Shown: positions 25,183 to 34,155 of the stretch, one piece after another
How positions within the stretch are numbered: the stretch's first letter is position 1
How the letters are laid out: every line of letters starts with the position of its first letter
Assembly (NCBI GenBank): GCA_017534425.1
Contig: JAFXWB010000039.1
Coordinates: 1 to 50,820 of the forward strand
Direction: 5' to 3'
Source: Bacilli bacterium
GTDB lineage: Bacteria; Bacillota_I; Bacilli_A; RFN20; CAG-826
Length of the DNA stretch: 50,820 bases
Translations under genes and position numbers: made by a program
Notes under the pieces: generated by a model
Seen by the model: only the letters and a program-made list of their open reading frames with translations
Database searches by the model: none
Told to the model about the DNA's origin: nothing

Positions 25183-27441
25183 ATGAATAAAAAATCATAT
25201 TCCTTAATTCTTTCAATTATTTCTTGTTTTTGTTTATCCGGATGCAACAAAAAGGCTACTACAACTGTTAGCGATAGATACTCAGAAGGTTTTGAAGCCG
25301 GAAAAACAGAAGGATATACAGACGGCTATACCGCAGGAAAAACTGATGGCACAAATGAAGGATATAATGAAGGTTTTGAAGCCGGAAAAAACTCCGGAGG
25401 AACTTATGACGATGGATTTTTCGCTAACGAAATGCTTTATGACATTCACACTCTTGAACAAAATGAATATTTGCATGGTACATCTTTTGATGTTTCTGGC
25501 AGTATTGATGGCAAACATGAAATGTCAAAACCTCAGCATGTTGTAATAAATGGTTCATACGATGATCGATACAACGAAGCCAATGTAAATTATTATTTAC
25601 TTAAGCTTTCCAAAAATATGGATATGTCTTCGAGCATTGAATATAGAAACAATTCTAACAAACAATTCGTTCTTAAGAATTTAAATATTGGTACTAGATA
25701 TTTCTACACCATTACTGCCTTTACTGATAATGCTTCTTTTACGACTCCTGTAAAAAGTTTTTCAACAAATGATCAGGCTCCAAGAAATATTGATATTGAC
25801 GGTGTCACAAACTGCCGTGATCAAGGCGGATGGAAAATTGTTGGATCAAATCAAAAAACTGTTCAAAATCTTATCTATAGAACTGGAAAATTGCACGACG
25901 ATTATGTCGCTAATGTTACAGAACAAGGTTGCAATGATATTAAGCAATTAGGAATTAAAACCGAGATTGACTTACGCGATCCAACATATAGCGGACTGCA
26001 TGAATTACACACAGCTGTTGAAGGACTTAATTATTACAACTGTGGAATGGAAGGGGAAGGTTATTTTAATAATGAAGTTGATAAACAAGGAATAAAAAAG
26101 ACTTTTGAAGTCTTATCTGACGTCAGTAATTATCCTGTTTTATATCACTGTGCTATCGGTACAGACAGAACTGGATTTATTTCATTCCTTATTAATTGTC
26201 TTGCAGGCATCTCACTTGATGATATGTGTAGAGACTATGTTTTCTCTAGTTTTGGTAACATTAATGGAATTAGAAAAGCTAATGTGATACAAGATTATGC
26301 TAATAGATTAAATAACGATTATTCTGCCAACGGAAACTATACAGTTGGTGCTACAAATTTTTTAAAAAGTATTGGCCTTACAACCGGCCAAATTAATGTT
26401 GTTAAAAACATGATTAAAAATGGCCAAGACAATACAACCCATCACGAGGCCAACTCGTGGGCAGTATCTTCTTTAGATCCAGAACACTACCACGAAAAGA
26501 TTTGTACAGACCCAGATTGTGGAGTCACAGTCCACAAGGAAGTACATCAATTTAATGAATTAATTGTGGACCAACCTGCAACAATTTCTGAAAATGGTCA
26601 TGGCCACCACACTTGCACAGTTTGCGGATATGAAAAAGAAGAAGTTCTTCCAAAGAGTGGCGTTGACTTTAAATTTGTTGGAATGAAATCTTACGGTAAT
26701 GGAACTACATTTACTATTAAGGTTGGTCTTAAACTTGAAAATATTAATGGTGAAAACACCAATATTAAACTTTATAAAGGTAGTAATCCAATCGAGAATG
26801 TCTCCTTCACATACACCAAAGGGAAAGATGATGAAGATTATTCGACAATAAAGATTGACTTAAGTGCTGCAGTTAATAATAACGATATCGTATATATACC
26901 AAAAGGCACTATATTATCTGACGGAACAAATCATTTTGTTTTATCTAAAGATGCCTTCTTCACATACGATGGCTCAGGATTCTATCCATCATTTTTGAAA
27001 GATTCAACTCCAATTTCTCGCAAATCAGGCAACAATATTGAAATTGAATATCAAGCTGACTTTACAGACTTTTTAGGAGGACAAGCAGATGACGGAGTTC
27101 AACCTTATTATACGCGTGGAAAAGGCTCTAATTTTACATACACTCTAACAAGGAACGATGTTGTAATTAAAACATACGTAAATGATTGCGTTACGGATAA
27201 TCATAACGGAGAAGTCAAAACACAAGTATTCTGGGTAAGTGCTGAATTGATTAGAATTGCCTTAGATACAACTAAACTAACGCTTTCAGATGGTGATATC
27301 TTTTGTATTAAGAAAGGGTCCGCCTATGCAGATAACGGCTATCACGATGGCGTAATTAATGATGTGAAAAAATATATTCTCCACACAGATTTAAGCGTAA
27401 GATTTAATTCTTCTACTGGTTTATTTGAACCAATTGTTTAG
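25183..27441 (+). CDS. Surface protein tyrosine phosphatase lipoprotein with CxxC module
   Basis: A 752-residue lipoprotein (CLSGC, Cys21). Residues ~32-70 are a Gly/Tyr/Lys-rich repeat built on GFEAGKTEGYTDGYTAGKTDG. Residues ~95-195 resemble a fibronectin type III domain. Residues ~200-400 form a phosphatase domain of the LipA/Y_phosphatase3 type: NCRDQGGW (210-217), TEIDLRDP (~260-267) and the P-loop HCAIGTDRTG (322-331) with nucleophile Cys323 and Arg329. Residues ~425-490 form a Cys/His module (CTDPDC, CTVCGYEKEEVLP). The C-terminal ~260 residues are beta-rich. It would act on extracellular phospho-substrates, including phosphosugars or phosphoinositides. It is paralogous to the protein at 44804-45982. 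Confidence 0.82.
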   Translation: MNKKSYSLILSIISCFCLSGCNKKATTTVSDRYSEGFEAGKTEGYTDGYTAGKTDGTNEGYNEGFEAGKNSGGTYDDGFFANEMLYDIHTLEQNEYLHGTSFDVSGSIDGKHEMSKPQHVVINGSYDDRYNEANVNYYLLKLSKNMDMSSSIEYRNNSNKQFVLKNLNIGTRYFYTITAFTDNASFTTPVKSFSTNDQAPRNIDIDGVTNCRDQGGWKIVGSNQKTVQNLIYRTGKLHDDYVANVTEQGCNDIKQLGIKTEIDLRDPTYSGLHELHTAVEGLNYYNCGMEGEGYFNNEVDKQGIKKTFEVLSDVSNYPVLYHCAIGTDRTGFISFLINCLAGISLDDMCRDYVFSSFGNINGIRKANVIQDYANRLNNDYSANGNYTVGATNFLKSIGLTTGQINVVKNMIKNGQDNTTHHEANSWAVSSLDPEHYHEKICTDPDCGVTVHKEVHQFNELIVDQPATISENGHGHHTCTVCGYEKEEVLPKSGVDFKFVGMKSYGNGTTFTIKVGLKLENINGENTNIKLYKGSNPIENVSFTYTKGKDDEDYSTIKIDLSAAVNNNDIVYIPKGTILSDGTNHFVLSKDAFFTYDGSGFYPSFLKDSTPISRKSGNNIEIEYQADFTDFLGGQADDGVQPYYTRGKGSNFTYTLTRNDVVIKTYVNDCVTDNHNGEVKTQVFWVSAELIRIALDTTKLTLSDGDIFCIKKGSAYADNGYHDGVINDVKKYILHTDLSVRFNSSTGLFEPIV

Positions 27442-28514
27442 TTAAATAATTTTAAAATTTCGTTAATATCAACTAAATATTTTTCTTCAATATTATCTTT
27501 AATCTTTTCTATTTCTTTTAAGACAAGATTATTGTTGATTTTGTGTGGCTTTTTATACAAATTTAGCGGGTTTTTCCAATAAATTTTATGCAAAATAGAC
27601 TTTTTTATCTTAACTCCTTTAAACGTTTCATTAAGATATAAATGCTCACTATCTGTTTCAAAAAACTCCCTTAAAAAAGATGGCCTTCTATTAACTGCAA
27701 CTAACCAATATTTTCCTTCTTCAAATGGATAATAATCAGAACCATAAAGAATTCTATCTTGGTAGGTTTCAAAAAAAGTAGACCACAAATCCCAGTGTCG
27801 AGACATATTAATTAATTGTTCACCACCAGGAGTTACATCTAAACGAGTATTTGGGTAGCTCATAAACTTTATAGCATTAGAATAGTGATTAGAGAAAAAA
27901 CCCATATGCGCTAAAGTAAGTGTTAAATTTGGAAATTTCTTTAACACATTAAACATTTGATTGGTTATTTCTTCTTTTGTCGGAAAAGTATTATCATAAA
28001 CTCTTCCCTGTGCAATTGCTTCTTTACTAGCAGTTTTTATATCCCAATTTTCATCAGGATTGGCTATGTGCATGATGATTGGGAAATTATTTGTTTCACA
28101 AAACTTATAAAATTTATCGTAAATTGGTGAATCTAAACTTATGCCGGCATATTTAATGAATGTAGGATATCCTTCGAGCATTTTCATACCGTCAAAACCC
28201 ATTTCATAATACTTCTTAACCTGATTTAAATACTCTTCGGTTATTTCTTCCTGACTCAATTGAGTTTCTGGAAGCACTAAACCAGCTAATGCATATGCAT
28301 TTGGGGCAAATGCTTTTTTCAAATATATTCCTCTAAGATTATGAATGGGATCAAATTTCTTTTTCCCATCATAACTAAATTGTTGAGGAATACTTAAAAA
28401 ACAAACTTTCTTCGTTCCAGTTATTGGAAATTCTTTTTTTAAAAGAGACTCATCCATTTTTACGGTTGAGTCAAACAAATGGTAATGGCAATGAGATTCA
28501 AATACTTTTTCCAT
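27438..28514 (-). CDS. Amidohydrolase-family metal-dependent hydrolase (amidohydro-rel type)
   Basis: A TIM-barrel hydrolase of ~358 residues. SHCHYHLFD near the start gives the HxH metal site; MHIANPDENW, TLAHMGFF and YGSDYYPFE supply the later His and Asp ligands. This pattern matches the amidohydrolase-2 group, which includes lactonases and decarboxylases for sugar or aromatic acids. The start is uncertain: ATG 28514 is preferred, while TTG 28532 would overlap the upstream TGA. Neither has a Shine-Dalgarno. Its 3' end overlaps the convergent phosphatase gene by four bases. It is paired with the esterase upstream; the substrate is unknown. Confidence 0.75.
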   Translation of the reverse strand: MEKVFESHCHYHLFDSTVKMDESLLKKEFPITGTKKVCFLSIPQQFSYDGKKKFDPIHNLRGIYLKKAFAPNAYALAGLVLPETQLSQEEITEEYLNQVKKYYEMGFDGMKMLEGYPTFIKYAGISLDSPIYDKFYKFCETNNFPIIMHIANPDENWDIKTASKEAIAQGRVYDNTFPTKEEITNQMFNVLKKFPNLTLTLAHMGFFSNHYSNAIKFMSYPNTRLDVTPGGEQLINMSRHWDLWSTFFETYQDRILYGSDYYPFEEGKYWLVAVNRRPSFLREFFETDSEHLYLNETFKGVKIKKSILHKIYWKNPLNLYKKPHKINNNLVLKEIEKIKDNIEEKYLVDINEILKLFN

Positions 28515-28528
28515 TTTAGTTGATAATA

Positions 28529-29587
28529 TCAAAGTTGTTTACGAATTTTGTTCAATTCAGTAAAAGTAATGTTCGGTTCAAATGCATGAGGAGCGTGTGG
28601 ATAAACTACTAATTTTGCGTTGCCAGGAACGCCTTCTTTTTTATAGATTTTTTCGATAACCGAATATACTTCTTTTGTTCCTTTGAATAAAAAGATTGCG
28701 TCGTCTTCCCCATTACAAACTAAAAGTTTTCTTGGAGCGATTAGACATGCGAGTTCGCCCATGTCCATATATCTAGCAATATTTGGAATATAGTTGCATG
28801 AGCAATGAGCAAATTCTCCAATACTATCTTTATATGTACAAATTGCGCAACAAGGGACAGCAATTTTTATTCTTTCATCAAAACAAGCTGAATAATATGT
28901 GGTTGTTCCACCGCCAGAAGTTCCTAAAAGAGTTATATCATCTAAATCAAGAGATTTCTTAAAGAATTCGAGACTATCAATTCCCTTTGAAACATCCCAC
29001 ACTCTTTCGCCTATTAAGGTTCTTCCTAATAGCAGAGCCGTCAATGCAGTGTGATAGCAACCACACGTTGTTGCCCAACCACGATCTTTTCTAGGAGTTG
29101 TTCTTTCACCCATACCTCTTTGTTCGATACAAAGGGCCGCATATCCATTCTTAATTGCATATAATGCAAAAGTGTTTCTCTTTAGAATTTCATCATCCTC
29201 ATCATATTTTTTCTCTCCGATTGAGATATGAAAACCTGTGGAATGACCTTGTAAACAAATACATACTGGATATTTTTCTTTTCCTTGTTTTGGAATTAAT
29301 AAGTAGCAAGGAACTATGGAGTTCTTTTCACTTTCAAAAGTGTATCTATATCTTATATATTCATCTGTCTCAATTGTTTCTTCTAAATCAACTTTAATTT
29401 CGCAAGCGTTCAAAGCAATTGTGTCTAAACCTAAAAACTCAATGTATTTTTCCTTTATTTGTTTTTTCCAAGCTTGGTAATCTGCTTTTTCATCGAATGC
29501 TAAAAGTGGTTTGCTTTTAAAAAGTTCATCATGCAAGACATCAACGTTAATTTCTTTGTTCATATTAGTGTTTTCTTTATCGTGCAT
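28529..29587 (-). CDS. Alpha/beta hydrolase, acetyl-xylan-esterase-like (Abhydrolase_7 type)
   Basis: A 352-residue cytoplasmic protein. CLQGHSTGFH (111-120) forms the oxyanion region, LGTSGGGTTT (221-230) carries the nucleophile Ser224, CNGEDDAIFLFKG supplies the acid, and HAPHAFEP the His. The CxxGH and QRGMGERT segments are typical of Abhydrolase_7 sugar esterases. It starts a two-gene operon with the amidohydrolase. An in-frame ATG at 29563 is an alternative start; neither start has a strong ribosome site. It probably removes ester groups from sugars. Confidence 0.75.
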   Translation of the reverse strand: MHDKENTNMNKEINVDVLHDELFKSKPLLAFDEKADYQAWKKQIKEKYIEFLGLDTIALNACEIKVDLEETIETDEYIRYRYTFESEKNSIVPCYLLIPKQGKEKYPVCICLQGHSTGFHISIGEKKYDEDDEILKRNTFALYAIKNGYAALCIEQRGMGERTTPRKDRGWATTCGCYHTALTALLLGRTLIGERVWDVSKGIDSLEFFKKSLDLDDITLLGTSGGGTTTYYSACFDERIKIAVPCCAICTYKDSIGEFAHCSCNYIPNIARYMDMGELACLIAPRKLLVCNGEDDAIFLFKGTKEVYSVIEKIYKKEGVPGNAKLVVYPHAPHAFEPNITFTELNKIRKQL

Positions 29588-29721
29588 ATAAAATATGCTA
29601 ATTATTATTTTAACAAAATATATGTAATTGTGAGTAACGAATTAAAACTACTTTTTACTTTATAAGAAAATTTATGTAGAAAAAGAAAAAAGACGAGCAC
29701 TTTTATATATAAAAATGTTAA

Positions 29722-29727
29722 TATAAT
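29722..29727 (+). promoter_or_regulatory. -10-like box before the HD-GYP gene
   Basis: TATAAT ends only four bases before ATG at 29732. No Shine-Dalgarno or clear -35 is visible. The transcript could be leaderless, or the true promoter lies further upstream. Confidence 0.35.
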
Positions 29728-29731
29728 TTTG

Positions 29732-31156
29732 ATGGAAAATATTTCTGCTGAAACTCTAGTCGACAACCTAACTGGTTTTCCAATGGACGTCGAACTAAGA
29801 AAACAATTCAAGAATAATCCTGAAGCTTTTTTACACCCATTAACAGTCGTTGTTTTTGATGTAGCGGGTCTACAAAGAATCAACCGTGAGCAAGGACGTC
29901 CTGCGGGAGATGAACAAATCGCTAATCTTGCTAAGATGATTAGAAAATATCTTCCTAGCAAATCTATGATTTACCGTGGAGCTGAATCAGAAGTTTTTGC
30001 AATCATAGATAATGAAAATGAAAACTCTATCATTGCAACTGTGCATCAGATAGTAGATTCGTGTATTGGTCGTGTTTATTATGGAATTGATTCATTAACA
30101 GAAAATTTAATTAAAAAGGGACGCATCGTCATTGACATAATTAATAATGCTTATTGTTATTTAAAAATAAGACAAATTCTAAATCATGATTCTTATTATT
30201 CTCAATTCCTTAATAGTTTTATTACTGCTTTAAAATTAGTTGATCCTGATACAGAACATCATGTAAAAAGAACACAAAGTTTTGGTCAAGCGCTTGGCAA
30301 AAGCATTGGCTTGAACTCTTCAAAATTAGCAGCACTAGAATTGTTGTGTTTGTTACATGACATTGGAAAGATTACAGTTCCATTAGAAATTTTAAATAAA
30401 CCTGGCAAACTAACAGACGATGAGTGGGAAGCAATTCGTACTCACACCACCAAGGGATATGAAATGATTTCTCATCTTGAAGAACTGCAGCCTATTGCCA
30501 GTGGCGTTCTTTCTCATCATGAAAGATGGGATGGAAAAGGTTATCCAAACGGTTTGAAAGGTGAGGATATACCAATTTTAGCGAGAATCATCTCGATAGT
30601 TGATGCTTTCGATGCAATGATTAATGATCGTAGTTATAGAAAAGCAAAGACTGCTGCAGAAGCTAAACTTGAATTAAAGAAAAACGCCGGAACTCAATTT
30701 GATCCAAATCTAGTCGAACATTTCTTAAAAGTTTTGGAAGAAAATCCTGAATTTAATAAAGGAACTACAACAAACGAAGAAATTAAAGTATATCGAAATG
30801 GCTCTACAGCAGAAATTGAAATTGGATTAACTAAACCTGTAAATTATGCAGAATATTATTTAGATGTTAATTATCTAATCATTGAAGTTGGCCAAAATTT
30901 CCAAGAATTTACGGGTTATTCTGCTGAAGAAACAGTTGGAAAACTAACTCAATTTGATTTAATACCTAGCGCTGAGGTTTCACACTATCGCACCGTCGCT
31001 AGGAAAATGTATGAACGAAGCAATCGAGCATATCTCACACATCCAATTGTCCATAAAGACGGAACACTTATTGATGTTGTTTGTTTAGGAGAAAGATATT
31101 ACGATTCCGCTACAAAGCAATACAAAACAAGAATATTAATATTTAAAGATAAATAA
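29732..31156 (+). CDS. Degenerate GGDEF + HD-GYP phosphodiesterase + PAS protein
   Basis: A 474-residue cytoplasmic signalling protein. Residues ~12-115 follow the GGDEF fold (VVVFDVAGLQRINREQGRPAGD), but the active loop reads GAESE instead of GGDEF, so cyclase activity is unlikely. Residues ~150-340 are an HD-GYP domain with all hallmarks: LLHDIGK (206-212), LNKPGKLT (221-228), HHERWDGKGYPNGLKG (262-277) and RIISIVDAFDAMINDRSYR. This domain hydrolyses cyclic di-GMP or related dinucleotides. Residues ~370-474 look like a PAS domain (FQEFTGYSAEETVGKLTQFD). An earlier in-frame TTG (29729) is less likely as the start. It links second-messenger signalling to a sugar-use region. Confidence 0.9.
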   Translation: MENISAETLVDNLTGFPMDVELRKQFKNNPEAFLHPLTVVVFDVAGLQRINREQGRPAGDEQIANLAKMIRKYLPSKSMIYRGAESEVFAIIDNENENSIIATVHQIVDSCIGRVYYGIDSLTENLIKKGRIVIDIINNAYCYLKIRQILNHDSYYSQFLNSFITALKLVDPDTEHHVKRTQSFGQALGKSIGLNSSKLAALELLCLLHDIGKITVPLEILNKPGKLTDDEWEAIRTHTTKGYEMISHLEELQPIASGVLSHHERWDGKGYPNGLKGEDIPILARIISIVDAFDAMINDRSYRKAKTAAEAKLELKKNAGTQFDPNLVEHFLKVLEENPEFNKGTTTNEEIKVYRNGSTAEIEIGLTKPVNYAEYYLDVNYLIIEVGQNFQEFTGYSAEETVGKLTQFDLIPSAEVSHYRTVARKMYERSNRAYLTHPIVHKDGTLIDVVCLGERYYDSATKQYKTRILIFKDK

Positions 31157-31162
31157 TTTATT

Positions 31163-31168
31163 TATAAT
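31163..31168 (+). promoter_or_regulatory. -10-like box before the esterase gene
   Basis: TATAAT lies nine bases before ATG 31178, in the 21-base gap after the HD-GYP gene. No ribosome site is present. The -35 region is poor, so readthrough from the upstream gene is also possible. Confidence 0.35.
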
Positions 31169-31177
31169 ATTTGAATT

Positions 31178-32008
31178 ATGAAATACCAAAAAATTTTTTT
31201 GAAAGACTTATCTAATGAGTTTATAAACTCAAATGCTTTTATTGAGCGATACGAATTATCTTATGATAATGATTTCGTAAATGAACAACCGCTTCTAAGA
31301 CCAGGTTTATTAATTATCCCTGGTGGGGGATATAGCTATTGCTCGGACAGAGAAGCTGAGCCTATTGCTTTAAGAATGCTAGCAGAAGGTTTCAATTGTT
31401 TTGTGCTTCGCTATACATGTAAAGCAACTTATCCAGTTCCTCATAAGGAAGTCGGTTTTGCTTTAGATTATTTAAAGAATCATCACAAAGAATTTAATTT
31501 ATTAAATAAAAACTTATCATTAGTTGGTTTTTCTGCTGGAGGGCATTTAGCTGCATCCTTTGCAACTACCTATAAAGAAATAGCAGAGCTATTGAATTTA
31601 AACGAAGAAAACTTAAAACCGTTTGCTCTTGTTTTGGGTTATCCAGTTATAACTATGCAAGACCAATATACTCATAGTGGAACAAAAAGCACCATAACAA
31701 ACGATGATCCAGTGTTAGTCGAAAAACTATCAGTAGAAAAGAATGTGACTGATGATTTCCCACCAACTTACATTTTTTCAACCAAAGTTGATGAAGCTGT
31801 TCCAATTCAAAACAGCTACTTATTAATAGATGAATTAAAGAAACACAATATAACTTATCAGGCTCATATCTTTGATAAAGGTATACATGGCGGTTCGTTA
31901 TTTACTCGTGCTGTTTATCCTAACTTTACAAAGCAGAATATGGAAGCTGAAGCCAATTCAATTTGGACAACAGAAGCAGCTGAGTTTTTGAATAAATTAT
32001 TGTTTTAA
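31178..32008 (+). CDS. Alpha/beta hydrolase, probable carbohydrate acetyl esterase
   Basis: A 276-residue cytoplasmic protein of the BD-FAE/lipase-esterase group. IPGGGYSYCSDREA (47-60) is the HGG-type oxyanion loop, GFSAGG (117-122) carries Ser119, KVDEAVP contributes the acid and GIHGGSL the His. It lies one base before an alpha-galactosidase gene, so it probably deacetylates an imported oligosaccharide before galactose is removed. It is similar in type to the Xyn/Axe esterases used in gut glycan loci. Confidence 0.82.
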   Translation: MKYQKIFLKDLSNEFINSNAFIERYELSYDNDFVNEQPLLRPGLLIIPGGGYSYCSDREAEPIALRMLAEGFNCFVLRYTCKATYPVPHKEVGFALDYLKNHHKEFNLLNKNLSLVGFSAGGHLAASFATTYKEIAELLNLNEENLKPFALVLGYPVITMQDQYTHSGTKSTITNDDPVLVEKLSVEKNVTDDFPPTYIFSTKVDEAVPIQNSYLLIDELKKHNITYQAHIFDKGIHGGSLFTRAVYPNFTKQNMEAEANSIWTTEAAEFLNKLLF

Positions 32009-32009
32009 T

Positions 32010-34100
32010 ATGGCAAAGATTTTAATAGAACAAAATAACCTAAAAATCGAATTTCTTATCGATGATGAGAAACATATTTCTTATTCATATTTTGGCTCTA
32101 AAGATCAAAATTACATAGATTTTCCTGGATTTTTTTCTCCTTTATGCCAAATAGAAACAAGTGAACATACCCATGATGGCTCCCATTGTTCCAAACACTT
32201 ATTGTCGCCTTTTTCTATTCAGTCAAAATACGTCTCGCATAAAGAAATAATAAGCAAGAACAAACGAGAATTGATTATTACTTTAAAAGATGAATGTTGG
32301 GAAAATCAAATTCATTATGTTTTCTATAATAACGTAAATGGATTCTCTACTTTTAGTGTTTTAAAAAATATTTCTCCTACACCACTTCATCTCGAATATA
32401 TTTCATCATTCTATCTATACGGATTTAACGGTGGCAAAACAAACGAAAGTGATGGCTTATATTTGCACAAAGCAACTAATAGTTGGCACTGCGAAGCCCA
32501 GTGGAGAAAAACATCATTTTTAGATTTAGGTTTATTTAACGGAAACCAAATCCACTCAATGAAGTCTTTCAAGATTTCTAATACAGGTGGATGGTCAACA
32601 AAAGATTACTTACCAATGTGTGTTATTGAAAATCAAAACACCAACACCTCCTTACTAGGCCAAATTGAAAATAATGGTTCTTGGAATATTGAACTTGGTG
32701 ATCACTTAAATCATTACTATCTTTCTATGCATGGACCAGAGTTTGGTAATAACCAATTTATAAAATTATTAAAACCAAATGAGACATTTCAAACAGTCCA
32801 GGCATCAGTTACTTTAGGAAAAGATTTTGAAGAAACTATTCAAGAAATAACTAAACTTCGTCGACATTTAATAAAACCATCAGATGATTTAAAGCATCTT
32901 CCTATAATCTTTAATGATTATATGCACGCATTATGGGATGGACAAAAAGAACAAGATATTATTCCTTTAGTAGACATTGCCTCTAAAGTTGGAGCAGACA
33001 TTTTCTGCATCGATGCTGGCTGGTTTGGACAAATCCCATGGACTGATGAAATTGGAGAATGGGAAGAAGATCCGACAAATTATCCTACTCTAGGATTAAA
33101 AGGTGTCTGCGACTACATTTACCAAAAAGGAATGAAACCAGGCCTATGGGTTGAAATAGAATGCATGGGTTTGAAATGTAATTTAATTAACAAACTACCA
33201 GACGACTGGTTCTTTATTGTTAACGGACATAGGGCAATAAGAAACAATCGAAATATCCTTAATTTTGCTAATCCTGAAGTATATAAGTGGGCAATGGATA
33301 AAGTTTGCAAACTTATTGATAATTATCAACTTTGCTATTTAAAGAACGATTATAACGTTGATACAGGTGTCGGAAATGAATATAACTCCGATAGTCTTGG
33401 AGAAGGATTATTGAAACACAATCGAGCTTTTATAAGATGGTTAATTGAGCTTTCTAATAAGTATCCACATCTCACAATCGAGAATTGTGGAAGTGGCGGC
33501 TGCCGTATGGACTATGAAATGCTAAAAGTATGTCCAATTCAATCTACTTCTGATCAAACTGATTATAGAAAGTATCCTTACTTAAGTAGCAATGTTTTAA
33601 CTGCCGTTTTACCAGAACAAGCTGCAGTATGGTCATACCCTGTTAACGTAATAGAACTAAAAGACCAACCTGTTACAAATGAGATAATTGCTACAAATAT
33701 GGTAAACGCAATTTTAGGACGTATCCATCTAGCAAGTTTCATTAATAAATTAAACGATGAACAATTAGACTTAATAAAAGAAGGGCTAGCTTTTATTAGA
33801 AGTATCAGTAACTTCAAAAAAGAAGCTGTACCAATCTATCCAAATGGCATTTCTTACTTCTATGATAAAGAGGTCGTTGGAGGCCTAATTAACGATAAAG
33901 AAGGAGTCCTCTGTATTTGGAATACATCCGGAAATTCTAGAGAAATCACAGTAAATTTAGAAAAATATGGCATTACTGATGTTGAAATTGCGTATCCAAA
34001 ATCATTAAAGACAAATTATCAATTTAATAAGACAAATAAAGTCCTAACATTTAAAACTGAAGAAGATTATTCAGGACGTTGCTTCAGATTAATTAAATAG
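32010..34100 (+). CDS. GH36 alpha-galactosidase, cytoplasmic
   Basis: A 696-residue enzyme without signal. The N-terminal beta-supersandwich includes FFSPLCQIETSEHTHDGSHC. The barrel carries FCIDAGWFG (332-340), YLKNDYNVD (443-451; nucleophile Asp447) and CGSGGCRMDYEMLKVCPIQS (493-512), then TSDQTD with acid/base Asp515. These are the standard GH36 motifs. The usual KWDxN is KNDYN here. It begins one base after the esterase stop. The substrate is most likely alpha-galactosides such as raffinose or host Gal epitopes; alpha-GalNAc is possible. Confidence 0.92.
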   Translation: MAKILIEQNNLKIEFLIDDEKHISYSYFGSKDQNYIDFPGFFSPLCQIETSEHTHDGSHCSKHLLSPFSIQSKYVSHKEIISKNKRELIITLKDECWENQIHYVFYNNVNGFSTFSVLKNISPTPLHLEYISSFYLYGFNGGKTNESDGLYLHKATNSWHCEAQWRKTSFLDLGLFNGNQIHSMKSFKISNTGGWSTKDYLPMCVIENQNTNTSLLGQIENNGSWNIELGDHLNHYYLSMHGPEFGNNQFIKLLKPNETFQTVQASVTLGKDFEETIQEITKLRRHLIKPSDDLKHLPIIFNDYMHALWDGQKEQDIIPLVDIASKVGADIFCIDAGWFGQIPWTDEIGEWEEDPTNYPTLGLKGVCDYIYQKGMKPGLWVEIECMGLKCNLINKLPDDWFFIVNGHRAIRNNRNILNFANPEVYKWAMDKVCKLIDNYQLCYLKNDYNVDTGVGNEYNSDSLGEGLLKHNRAFIRWLIELSNKYPHLTIENCGSGGCRMDYEMLKVCPIQSTSDQTDYRKYPYLSSNVLTAVLPEQAAVWSYPVNVIELKDQPVTNEIIATNMVNAILGRIHLASFINKLNDEQLDLIKEGLAFIRSISNFKKEAVPIYPNGISYFYDKEVVGGLINDKEGVLCIWNTSGNSREITVNLEKYGITDVEIAYPKSLKTNYQFNKTNKVLTFKTEEDYSGRCFRLIK

Positions 34101-34106
34101 AAAACG

Positions 34107-34141
34107 AAAGCAGGAAGCCACAACGAACTTCCTGCTTTTTT
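34107..34141 (+). terminator. Rho-independent terminator, possibly bidirectional
   Basis: AAAGCAGGAAG (34107-34117), a ten-base loop and CTTCCTGCTTT (34128-34138), ending in a run of T. It closes the plus-strand operon ending at 34100. The opposite strand has GCTTTCGTTTTC after the stem, so it probably also stops the long minus-strand operon, whose last gene ends at 34156. Confidence 0.9.
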
Positions 34142-34155
34142 GTTTATGTGTATTT

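Noticed and set aside
29605..29961. 118-residue minus-strand frame over the HD-GYP start
   Set aside because: It overlaps the well-supported HD-GYP gene, has no ribosome site and its sequence looks like an antisense shadow.
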